From Spirochaetales bacterium (GTDB taxonomy: Bacteria > Spirochaetota > GWE2-31-10 > MWDO01), in the NCBI GenBank assembly GCA_017540815.1, contig JAFYAI010000012.1, forward strand, positions 1-62,845: DNA of 62,845 bases, in the 5' to 3' direction. The position numbers were made by a program, and so were the translations under genes. Below are positions 49,580 through 57,085 of this stretch, piece by piece (position 1 is the stretch's first letter; every line of letters begins with the position of its first letter). The notes under the pieces were generated by a model. The model saw only the letters and a list, made by a program, of their open reading frames with translations. It was not told the origin of the DNA and did not search any database.

Positions 49580-51205
49580 TTATATCTCTATCTCCTCGTC
49601 AGAGCAATGAATAACCGCACCGCGATTGAGATGCTTCTGCCAATCGGGATATTTGTTTATCGCTTTCCAGCGGCTAAGAGTTCCGCCGAATGTGATATTT
49701 GTCAGACTGCCGCATGCAACGAACTGAAGTCCGTCTATCTCTTCGACGCTGCCTGGGATTTCCACCGATTTTAAGCAGTCACATTCCGTAATCGCCGCAT
49801 CATCTATCCTAATGAGACTTGACGGCATTTTGATTGAGCGGCAGCGGCACATTCTCAACGCATTTATATGGATCTGCTCAACTCCGTCAGGGATAACGAC
49901 TGTCTCGACATTCTGTCTGCAATAGAACAGGACATTTTTGATGATGAGCATTGCCGGTATGACGGCATCTCCGTCAGCACAGTGAACCGTCTCCGCTTCG
50001 GTATGCACGGTCAGCGATCTGGTATTGTTGATGACGCTATCCCATTGCGATACAGTTCCGCCGAATGTTACATTATTTAACGACTCGCACTCCGAGAAAG
50101 CATCGGCTCTAATATTCGTTACGCTTTGCGGAATATATACTGAGTGAAGGTGATCGCATCCGCCAAACGCATTCTCTCCTATAATACGCACTCCATCAGG
50201 AATTGTGACGGACTCGGCAAACAAGCTACATGTAACAAAACAATCGTTTTCGATTACAAACTGCGGAATCTCCACATCGCCGTCAAAACACTTAACAAAC
50301 CGAACAGGCGATGATCTGACGATATTGACAGTAATATTTTGTCGCTGCTCATATTGTGACTTCGTTCCTTCAAAAAACAGATACTCAAGCGAGTCACACA
50401 CAGCAAACACCTGACTTCTGATTTGTTTAATTCCTTCAGAAATCCACACGGACTTAACGGTTCCGACTCCCACACCAAAAGTTCCGCCTGTCTTTTCATC
50501 AAAAACGGCATAGTGCTTGGAATAAAACGAAGGCAAAATGATATTATGCTCTCTGCAGCAGGCGACCAGCTCGGCGATAGCAATCCCGTTCTTAACTCGC
50601 TCTAACAGATTCGGCAGGAATGTCATCCATTTCTGAAAGTCCTCATCTGCCAACATAATATCCACACCGCCAATGTCGGCAGGCAGTGAAAGTGCAGTTA
50701 TATAATCTTGGATTCGATACTGTTCAATGTCCATTCCTGATTTGGCAATGATATTTTTCAGCAGTGCGGCGGCAGTTGCAGCATCCATTTCTGCTTTCTT
50801 TGCAAGTTTTGCCTGATTTTTCTCCGCTTCTTTGGTTATCAGATCGAGTATCTCATCGCTGCCGCCTGTGTCCTGCAGATCACATTTTATATCGACGAAC
50901 TCCCCACCGGGCTCGAATGAGACTGATGTACAGTTGGTCAGACCGCCATACCTGACTCCCCGGACTTCTCTCGGGATGACAACGCTGCCGCAGACGGTGG
51001 TGATAAGCATTCTATTCTTCGCATCATACAGGCAGCCTGACTTGCTGACGAACAGCGGAGATTTCGATATAATTTGTCTCAGTTCGGCACATCCTGCGAA
51101 AGCATTGTCTGCGATGAATTTGACATTCTCAGGTATCTCTGCTGTTATTGTATCAGTGGGGCATTTCTCCAATACTCCGGCTTCGATTCGCATATCGCTG
51201 GTCAT
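49580..51205 (-). CDS. TpLRR/BspA-type leucine-rich repeat protein 5
   Basis: 541 residues. It begins with an LRR_5 unit (NVKFIADNAFAGCAELRQII) and a strand-rich segment. It then has the helical N-terminal module of proteins 1 and 4 (KLAKKAEMDAATAAALLKNI, ending in KHYAVFDEKTGG), and more irregular LRR units broken by three copies of the tail motif (EGTKSQYEQRQNI ... VKCFDGDVEI, GGTVSQWDSVI ... VHCADGDAVI and GGTLSRWKAINKYPDW ... VIHCSDEEIEI). Thus the tail motif can also be internal. No signal peptide. Confidence 0.87.
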   Translation of the reverse strand: MTSDMRIEAGVLEKCPTDTITAEIPENVKFIADNAFAGCAELRQIISKSPLFVSKSGCLYDAKNRMLITTVCGSVVIPREVRGVRYGGLTNCTSVSFEPGGEFVDIKCDLQDTGGSDEILDLITKEAEKNQAKLAKKAEMDAATAAALLKNIIAKSGMDIEQYRIQDYITALSLPADIGGVDIMLADEDFQKWMTFLPNLLERVKNGIAIAELVACCREHNIILPSFYSKHYAVFDEKTGGTFGVGVGTVKSVWISEGIKQIRSQVFAVCDSLEYLFFEGTKSQYEQRQNITVNIVRSSPVRFVKCFDGDVEIPQFVIENDCFVTCSLFAESVTIPDGVRIIGENAFGGCDHLHSVYIPQSVTNIRADAFSECESLNNVTFGGTVSQWDSVINNTRSLTVHTEAETVHCADGDAVIPAMLIIKNVLFYCRQNVETVVIPDGVEQIHINALRMCRCRSIKMPSSLIRIDDAAITECDCLKSVEIPGSVEEIDGLQFVACGSLTNITFGGTLSRWKAINKYPDWQKHLNRGAVIHCSDEEIEI

Positions 51206-51295
51206 ATTATTCCTTTTCCTTCCAAATATTATTTGATATTATAACTCATATTTTATGTTTTGTCTTGAATATTTTTCAGAAAAAGAGAAAAATCC

Positions 51296-51329
51296 TTGAT
51301 TTTTTCTCTTTTTCTGTTATAATATCTCT
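51296..51329 (+). promoter_or_regulatory. promoter of a leaderless NIF3/CutA-like mRNA
   Basis: TTGATT (51296-51301), 16 bp, TATAAT (51318-51323), then six bases to ATG 51330. There is no ribosome binding site. Confidence 0.72.
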
Positions 51330-51656
51330 ATGTCTCAATATTATAAACTCGAAATATACATCCCTGAATCGCACTTCGCAGCACTGCAAAAGGCTTTGAG
51401 AATTGTCGATGCCGGTCACATTGGCAATTATGACAGTTGTTTGTCTTATTCGCGAGTTATCGGAATGTGGCGGCCGCTGGCAGGAACTCATCCATATATC
51501 GGATCTGAGAATGTCATGAGCGAGGAAGAAGAACTGAAAGTCGAAGTCACAATTGTGTCTGACAAGTTAGAAGAAACTCTTTCAGCAGTAAAAGCTGTCC
51601 ACCCCTACGAAGAACCCGTCATAAATGTGATTAAACTCGAAAAAGTCGGCATATAG
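51330..51656 (+). CDS. NIF3/CutA-like stand-alone domain protein
   Basis: 108 residues with the ferredoxin-like fold that is inserted in YqfO/NIF3 proteins: YYKLEIYIPESHFAALQKAL, then GHIGNYDSCLSYSRVIGMWR, GTHPYIGSENVMSEEEELKV and AVKAVHPYEEPVINVI. The 'GxIGNYxxC' and 'HPYEEP' motifs are diagnostic. Stand-alone members exist in many bacteria; the ligand is unknown, though a metal or nucleotide link has been proposed for the family. Translation seems leaderless. It contains one CACAATTGTG. Confidence 0.88.
   Translation: MSQYYKLEIYIPESHFAALQKALRIVDAGHIGNYDSCLSYSRVIGMWRPLAGTHPYIGSENVMSEEEELKVEVTIVSDKLEETLSAVKAVHPYEEPVINVIKLEKVGI
51548..51557. repeat. CACAATTGTG palindrome (NIF3/CutA-like gene)
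   Basis: Exact copy, read as Thr-Ile-Val. Confidence 0.9.
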
Positions 51657-51686
51657 AACTTTTTTGCTGTTTTATGCAAATTTATC

Positions 51687-51737
51687 TTGACTTTTTTTAA
51701 ATGTTAGTTTAACCTAACATAGTTAGATAACGCTAAC
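51687..51737 (+). promoter_or_regulatory. flavodoxin promoter with two DtxR-like iron boxes
   Basis: TTGACT (51687-51692) begins the promoter. GTTAGTTTAACCTAAC (51703-51718) covers the -10 region and GTTAGATAACGCTAAC (51722-51737) follows it, centres 19 bp apart. Both have the GTTAG-N6-CTAAC pattern of the feo operator. Confidence 0.72.
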
Positions 51738-51765
51738 TTAAATATAAATGGAGGTTCAAACAGAA

Positions 51766-52182
51766 ATGAAAAAAGCTATTGTATATGCAAGTATGACCGG
51801 CAACACTGAAACAATGGCAAATGCCGTTGCTGACGGAGCAAAAGCCAGCGGAGCAGAAGTGATCCTGACTACAGCTGACAGTGCCAATGAAGCCGATGTG
51901 CTGACATGTGATGTTATATTCTTAGGCAGTCCTGCAATGGGAGCAGAAGTCCTCGATGATGCAATGGAAGCATTCTTCTCAAAGATCGAAAGCAGTCTCT
52001 CCGGCAAAAAGATCGGTCTCTTCGGCTCGTATGATTGGGGAGATGGTCAGTGGATGCGTGATTGGGCGGCAAGAACTGCCGCCGCAGGTGCAGCAGTCAT
52101 TAATGGAGATGGTTTAATATGCCATCTGACATCTGATGATGATGCTCTAAGCGAATGCAAAAAACTCGGTGCTCAAATATAA
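51766..52182 (+). CDS. flavodoxin
   Basis: 138 residues from ATG 51766, with GGAGG ten bases upstream (an ATG at 51748 precedes that site and is not used). The FMN phosphate loop YASMTGNTETMANAV is at residues 6-20, the second FMN loop is FLGSPAMGAEV and the third GSYDWGDGQWM with the flavin-stacking Trp. It is a short-chain flavodoxin that can replace ferredoxin when iron is scarce, and the iron boxes in front of it fit this role. Confidence 0.95.
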   Translation: MKKAIVYASMTGNTETMANAVADGAKASGAEVILTTADSANEADVLTCDVIFLGSPAMGAEVLDDAMEAFFSKIESSLSGKKIGLFGSYDWGDGQWMRDWAARTAAAGAAVINGDGLICHLTSDDDALSECKKLGAQI

Positions 52183-52205
52183 ATCTTCTTACAAAACCTA
52201 CTATT

Positions 52206-52242
52206 GCAGGAGATCGTCATTTGATGGTTTCCTGCTTTTTTT
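52206..52242 (+). terminator. flavodoxin terminator
   Basis: GCAGGA (52206-52211) pairs with TCCTGC (52230-52235), with partial pairing inside the loop, followed by T7. Confidence 0.8.
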
Positions 52243-52260
52243 ACAGAAGCAGAGTCTGCA

Positions 52261-53055
52261 TTACTCATAGAAACGGCAAATAACACCTTTTGGATTGTCG
52301 GGGATCTTCAGGTCTCGTTGTTTTTTGCAGATAAGGCTATTCCACACATCGATAATATTGATTATACCGGCGAAGTCATTCCCAAATCTCTGCGGATCGA
52401 CAAAGACTCTTAGGATCATGTCAGTCTCGAATTTCACCCTGACAATAAAACGGCCGTCACGAAGTCCGTGCATTTCCCAATAAAGATCCGAGTCTTGGAA
52501 ATAATTCTTCAGAGTCGTCTCTAATCCGACGCCAACCATTTGCCTCACTTTATTCGCTTTGGCAATCTCTATCTCACATCTGTTATTATCTTCATCTGCG
52601 GTCCGATAAAGTTCCGCCATGACTTTGCCAATCTGCTCAGGATTTTCGCAGATAAGATTCTTCATATTTAGCGGATTGCGGAACATTATCTCATCGGGAG
52701 TGATGCAGCACAGATGAACCACCCCATCTCTAATACCGACAGAGAAACTGCAGACTATCTTAGCTTTACCTGATTTATATTCTTTTTCGGCCAGCAAATC
52801 CACGAATCCTGTAATATCAATATACTCTGTCTGTTCTGCTTCTTGGAACATATTTTTGATACACTCGGCTGGAACACTGTCGCCTATCCCGGTCTTAACT
52901 CTCCCGGTAAAAGAACTCACATAGTCTCTTGTGGCTTCCCTATCCGGCAAATCCAAAGTCTGCTTTTTGACAGTCTGCTTTAATCCGTATTTTTTATATT
53001 CTTTCTTTATACGCCTTATCCAAAATTGTCTGCTGAGTTCACCTAAGTTTCTCAT
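52261..53055 (-). CDS. protein of unknown function (264 aa)
   Basis: 264 residues with RBS AAGGAG. The N-terminus is basic (QFWIRRIKKEYKKYGLKQTV), the rest mixed alpha/beta with strands such as KAKIVCSFSVGIRDGVVHLC and GRFIVRVKFETDMILRVFVD. No signal peptide or membrane segment. No family is recognised. It has its own promoter within the hairpin 53085-53121 and is convergent with the flavodoxin gene. Confidence 0.65.
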   Translation of the reverse strand: MRNLGELSRQFWIRRIKKEYKKYGLKQTVKKQTLDLPDREATRDYVSSFTGRVKTGIGDSVPAECIKNMFQEAEQTEYIDITGFVDLLAEKEYKSGKAKIVCSFSVGIRDGVVHLCCITPDEIMFRNPLNMKNLICENPEQIGKVMAELYRTADEDNNRCEIEIAKANKVRQMVGVGLETTLKNYFQDSDLYWEMHGLRDGRFIVRVKFETDMILRVFVDPQRFGNDFAGIINIIDVWNSLICKKQRDLKIPDNPKGVICRFYE

Positions 53056-53084
53056 AATAACTCCTTGTTGTATGGATTATAACA

Positions 53085-53121
53085 AAAACCGAAAAAAAGT
53101 CAAAGACTTTTTTTCGGTTTT
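53085..53121. terminator. hairpin AAAACCGA7GTC / GACT7CGGTTTT with built-in -35
   Basis: A perfect 17-bp stem with AAA loop. On the minus strand its 3' half contains TTGACT, 16 bp from TATAAT (near 53078), the promoter of the 52261 gene. It is almost the same sequence as the hairpin at 46114-46142. The DNA between it and 53239 has no other feature apart from an AATTATGAATT tract at about 53234. Confidence 0.7.
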
Positions 53122-53238
53122 CCAATTGTGCAGTTGACTGTGCAAAACTTGTCATTGCCGTACTCGATACGGCAATCTGTTAAATAAGATTGTCGGCTCA
53201 AGACCTACAATGACATCCTTAATAGAGTTTTTTATGAA

Positions 53239-53844
53239 TTATGAATTGATTACCACGCTCATATCATTATGCAGATAGCCGGTGATAATCTTATAATCAG
53301 TAATTTTACATTCTGACAGAAGTGTTTCGACACGCTGCTTATTGAAGTAGAAGTAACCTGCCTCTTTGTCAAGGCTCGTATCGGCAAGCAGATTGAATAC
53401 TACATAACGCTTAGACAATGACATAAACCGTTTAACCGCATTCCGCAGGAAGTCATAGTTATTGCCGAGATCAATATTGAATATCCCTGACGAATAGACG
53501 ACATCAAACCGATCAGGCAGCAGATCATCGGCAAAAATATCACCTGCGATGAGCTGTAAGTCGGGATGCTGCTGCTTCGCCAAACTAATCATCTCCGGCA
53601 GAATGTCAATCCCGGTATAACCGCTGCGAATATCAAACCTGACAAGATAATCATACAGATCCGCCAAACCGCAGCCGACATCAAGCAGCGTAATATCAGT
53701 CAGATTATTGGCGAGGATAAAGTCTTTGAGAATAGAAAATCTTATCTCCTGAGCATCACGGCTCTCCCAATCAAGTATCTTGTCATTAGTCAAAGCCTTG
53801 CCGAAGTTATCCTTGTAATGATCATAAATACCTGATACTGACAT
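53239..53844 (-). CDS. class I SAM-dependent methyltransferase
   Basis: 201 residues from ATG 53842-53844 (GGAG seven bases upstream). Motif I is ITLLDVGCGLADLYDYL at about 55-70; motif II YTGIDILPEMISLAKQQ; motif III LLPDRFDVVYSSGIFNI. The substrate is unknown; the TrmR/UbiE-like layout allows small molecules. It follows the ATPase-like gene by 17 bp and probably shares its mRNA. The last codons (Ile-Asn-Ser, stop) derive from an AATTCATAATTCAT tract. Confidence 0.88.
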   Translation of the reverse strand: MSVSGIYDHYKDNFGKALTNDKILDWESRDAQEIRFSILKDFILANNLTDITLLDVGCGLADLYDYLVRFDIRSGYTGIDILPEMISLAKQQHPDLQLIAGDIFADDLLPDRFDVVYSSGIFNIDLGNNYDFLRNAVKRFMSLSKRYVVFNLLADTSLDKEAGYFYFNKQRVETLLSECKITDYKIITGYLHNDMSVVINS

Positions 53845-53861
53845 CTGCAACTCCGTATCAG

Positions 53862-54686
53862 TTAGAACTCTGTATCTATCACGAAATGGATCTCGACGAT
53901 CTTATCTTCCAGATAGTTGACATTATATTTAGAGATATTATAGTTATAGATACTTGTGATAAGTCCCAGATGTTTCTCTTCATTAAGCATATATTTGAGC
54001 AGCAGTTCCTCGTGATTCTCACAATCAGAGATTTCCTTAACTATCTCCTGCAGCTGAGCGACATTCTTCTGTTCTGCGAAGTTGCGAACAGTTATATCGA
54101 ATGCTCCGACATTATACTTGAGGACAAGCTCATAATCATGCATATCGAAACTGTACGCATTGGCATTCTGCAGCAGCTCCTGCACAACATAACTCGCATT
54201 GGAGACATTGCGGCTAATCGAGTCTACATCCTTGAAGTCTCCTGAATGGAACTTCGTCAGATAGTATGTCATATATCGGACAAAGAACACACGGAACTCG
54301 TTGATCTCATTCCAACTGATCTTCTTGAAGTAAACATGCAGCAGGATGCTCGGATCGGCATACTCCACATCTGTAGGCTCGTCCTCTCGGTGCAGGATTA
54401 CAGACGGAATGGAACTGTCCCGCTCAAATGTTATCTCGATCACATCCTCATTGCGGATCTGTGCATCTTTAATATATTTATTAATATCAGCAAACAGAGA
54501 AGCCTGTATAGACCGGATAATCTTATTAGACTCCTTCTCATCAAAGTCATCACCCTCAGCCTGCTTCTTGTAGAACAACTCAAATATCTTAAGCGTAAAA
54601 TCAGTCGTAAATCTGATTAAAGTAGTCTTGTCTATTACTCTCTGATAAAAATGAATAATGTTATTCTGCGATTCTTTACCTAACAT
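53862..54686 (-). CDS. histidine-kinase-like ATPase domain protein
   Basis: 274 residues with RBS AAGGAA. The C-terminal 130 residues look like a HATPase_c fold: an N box in SYVVQELLQNANAYSFDMHD (E-x3-N-A), a strand DITVRNFAEQKNVAQLQEIV, and a late HLGLITSIYNYNISKYNV that replaces the G2 box. The N-terminal half is helical with no receiver or HAMP domain. It resembles the anti-sigma/slr1658-type stand-alone ATPases rather than a full kinase. Its regulatory target is unknown; it precedes the methyltransferase gene. Confidence 0.68.
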   Translation of the reverse strand: MLGKESQNNIIHFYQRVIDKTTLIRFTTDFTLKIFELFYKKQAEGDDFDEKESNKIIRSIQASLFADINKYIKDAQIRNEDVIEITFERDSSIPSVILHREDEPTDVEYADPSILLHVYFKKISWNEINEFRVFFVRYMTYYLTKFHSGDFKDVDSISRNVSNASYVVQELLQNANAYSFDMHDYELVLKYNVGAFDITVRNFAEQKNVAQLQEIVKEISDCENHEELLLKYMLNEEKHLGLITSIYNYNISKYNVNYLEDKIVEIHFVIDTEF

Positions 54687-54700
54687 ATCGTTTCCTTATC

Positions 54701-55801
54701 CTAATTTTGTCTGCTGTCCCATATCACACTGCCGCCGGTCATCCGCAGATAAGAATATGACTTTGAGAAAAGCGTCTTGTGTCCGACACGGGCAATGCCG
54801 TCCTTGACCGGCTCACATAACTCATAGTCGGGATAAATCACGACCTCACCGTTGAGATCGATATACCCCCACTTCGATTTGACACGCACCTGTGCATATC
54901 CTTCGGAGAATGACTGAACTTCCGAATATATCATCGGAATAATGACCTGATTTCTTGAATTTATAAATCCCCATTTGCCGTTTTTGCAGACAGCGATGAG
55001 CCCTTCTGACTCATTGCGAATGTCTTCATATTCATGTGGGATAACTATCTGTCCGCTGCGGTTAATAATACCCCATTTGCCGCTGAGCTTTACTCTTGCC
55101 ATGCCTCCGGCGAAACTGTGAGCGTCCTCATATATAGGATTGATGATGAATTTATTATCCTTATTAATATAACCCCACATCTTGCCGAGCCGCACCCGTG
55201 CAGTCCCCTCGCTGAACTTCTTCGCTTTATTATACAGATTCCAGATGACCACATCGCCTTTGGTATTGATATAACCCCATTTACCGTTCTTCTTATATGC
55301 AGCGACACCTTCATGAAAGTCACTACCACCGGCAAGATTAGGCTTAGCAATATATCGCCCGGTCTCATCAATGAATCCAAAACTTCCTTTATAATACACC
55401 AACGCCCGATGCTCACTGAAATCCCAACAGTCATCGAAGTCACATTTTATGATTTGCTTTCCGGTTTTGTCTATATATCCCCACAGTCCGCCGATACAGA
55501 CTCTGGCATACCCGTTGCAGAATGATTTGACTTCTTCATATTTTGGTGAAGTCAGCTGCTCTCCGTCAGCATTAATAAAAGTCCACTTTACACTGTGACC
55601 GCTCATATCCGCTTCATAGACAGCAACTTTGGCAAAACCTTCACAGAACTCTCCTGCCGATATGTATATCGGATCAATGACCATTTTGCCGGCCTCATCG
55701 ATATAACCGAACCGTTCATTGTGATACACCGGCAGCAGCTGTTCTTCGCAAAATGAGCACACGGCGATAAGACTATATATCAATATAAGCAGCTTCTTCA
55801 T
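54701..55801 (-). CDS. secreted WG-repeat protein
   Basis: 366 residues from MKKLLILIYSLIAVCSFC (signal peptide, possibly a lipobox at Cys 15 or 18). Nine or ten WG/KWG beta-repeats follow, each about 35 residues, e.g. GGLWGYIDKTGKQIIKCDFD, NGKWGYINTKGDVVIWNLYN and SGKWGIINRSGQIVIPHEYE. WG repeats form beta structures of unknown function, common in Spirochaetes and Bacteroidetes. The gene follows the outer membrane protein by 13 bp, so both envelope proteins may be made together. Confidence 0.9.
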   Translation of the reverse strand: MKKLLILIYSLIAVCSFCEEQLLPVYHNERFGYIDEAGKMVIDPIYISAGEFCEGFAKVAVYEADMSGHSVKWTFINADGEQLTSPKYEEVKSFCNGYARVCIGGLWGYIDKTGKQIIKCDFDDCWDFSEHRALVYYKGSFGFIDETGRYIAKPNLAGGSDFHEGVAAYKKNGKWGYINTKGDVVIWNLYNKAKKFSEGTARVRLGKMWGYINKDNKFIINPIYEDAHSFAGGMARVKLSGKWGIINRSGQIVIPHEYEDIRNESEGLIAVCKNGKWGFINSRNQVIIPMIYSEVQSFSEGYAQVRVKSKWGYIDLNGEVVIYPDYELCEPVKDGIARVGHKTLFSKSYSYLRMTGGSVIWDSRQN

Positions 55802-55814
55802 AGTCATATCACCG

Positions 55815-57029
55815 TCAGAACTTGATCTCGACTGCTGTCGTCAGGACATGCTCTCGAACCGAGTCTCCGTTGGCAGAGCCGTCATCATAAGTCCAGTATG
55901 GCAGCTGATATGCGATCTCCACATCGAAATACTTATTGCCAAATGATACGGAGAACTCCGTCGAGAAGTTATAATAATCATCATAAGATGAGTAATTGCC
56001 GTCAATCAGATTGGCAGCCAGGTAATTCTTCTCATCCTCGTATATAAATGGTTTATAACCGAGTGTAAAATACTTCAGTCCGTCCCATTTGATACCGAGA
56101 TATGCTTTTTTCTTCATCTCAAGATTGCGTCCTGTGAACTCTATCGTACTGCGGAATGCCGCCGTAAACTCTATATCTATCTTGCCATTGATGAAATTAA
56201 ACGGTTTAATGTCAAACTCTATGTTATTCTTAACCGTAAACCATAAGAGCTCATACAGATACAGGCTGTTGACCGATGTCGAGTATACATCACCGCCGAA
56301 CATAAACGAGTTCTTTAGATTAAAGCCAAAATGATACGGCTTAGACTTGATCTGCAGATGAGCGACAAGGTGTGTTCCCAGCACAAGATGTGAGAAGTAG
56401 TCGATCTCCTCGGAGTTATCAGGCACAGTGATATAATCGTTAGTATCATTGCAGACAAAGTTGATCATAAACGGAACAGTGAATGTAAACTTAGATCCTG
56501 CAAATGCCGCCTTGCCGAATGTCGTACCTATCCTGATACCTGCGTAGTTAAGGAACTTGCCTTCCTCGAAGAAGAATATACTCTTCGTATTGACTTTGGT
56601 TACAGCACCGTCAGTATCGTATTTGACTTTGGTCACGACATCTTTATGATCCATCTTGCCTTCGATATATGAGTATGCGACCGGTCCGAATATAATGTTG
56701 TCATGCTTAAAGATGAGCAGTTTTGCCGAGACATCTGCTTCTGTCGTAAATACGGGACGGTTCTTCGCTATCGTAATGTTGGTCTCTCCGGAGTCATCGT
56801 TACTGTCAACAAATCCAAGTTTAACAGTTGACTTTATATCACCGCTTATGGTAACATACTCGGATGTTTTCCTGTCTTCATTTTCTTTTTTATTTTCGCC
56901 GCGCTTGTCTGTCTTTGTCCGTGCCTCGGATACAATCTCGACTGTATCATCCGTGTTGTCTTTGCCTTTGGCAGACATCGGCAGGCACATCGCCAATACC
57001 AAACATATAATCCATAATCGCTTACTCAT
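55815..57029 (-). CDS. outer membrane beta-barrel protein
   Basis: 404 residues from ATG 57027-57029 (RBS AGGAG; a GTG six codons upstream contains this RBS and is not used). A signal peptide (MSKRLWIICLVLAMCLPMSA) is followed by a charged linker and amphipathic strands with alternating aromatic residues (NIEFDIKPFNFINGKIDIEF, NYYNFSTEFSVSF-type segments). The protein ends in VLTTAVEIKF with a terminal Phe, the BAM recognition mark of outer membrane proteins. No family is recognised; a porin or transporter role is inferred. This shows that the organism has an outer membrane. Confidence 0.8.
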   Translation of the reverse strand: MSKRLWIICLVLAMCLPMSAKGKDNTDDTVEIVSEARTKTDKRGENKKENEDRKTSEYVTISGDIKSTVKLGFVDSNDDSGETNITIAKNRPVFTTEADVSAKLLIFKHDNIIFGPVAYSYIEGKMDHKDVVTKVKYDTDGAVTKVNTKSIFFFEEGKFLNYAGIRIGTTFGKAAFAGSKFTFTVPFMINFVCNDTNDYITVPDNSEEIDYFSHLVLGTHLVAHLQIKSKPYHFGFNLKNSFMFGGDVYSTSVNSLYLYELLWFTVKNNIEFDIKPFNFINGKIDIEFTAAFRSTIEFTGRNLEMKKKAYLGIKWDGLKYFTLGYKPFIYEDEKNYLAANLIDGNYSSYDDYYNFSTEFSVSFGNKYFDVEIAYQLPYWTYDDGSANGDSVREHVLTTAVEIKF

Positions 57030-57051
57030 AAACAACTCCTGTTTCACAAAA

Positions 57052-57078
57052 CAGACCGTCTGTTTTGCAGGCGGTCTG
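57052..57078 (-). terminator. terminator of the acyl-CoA synthetase gene
   Basis: CAGACCG (57052-57058) and CGGTCTG (57072-57078) form a stem; on the minus strand it is followed by TTTTGTG. Confidence 0.65.
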
Positions 57079-57085
57079 AAAATCC

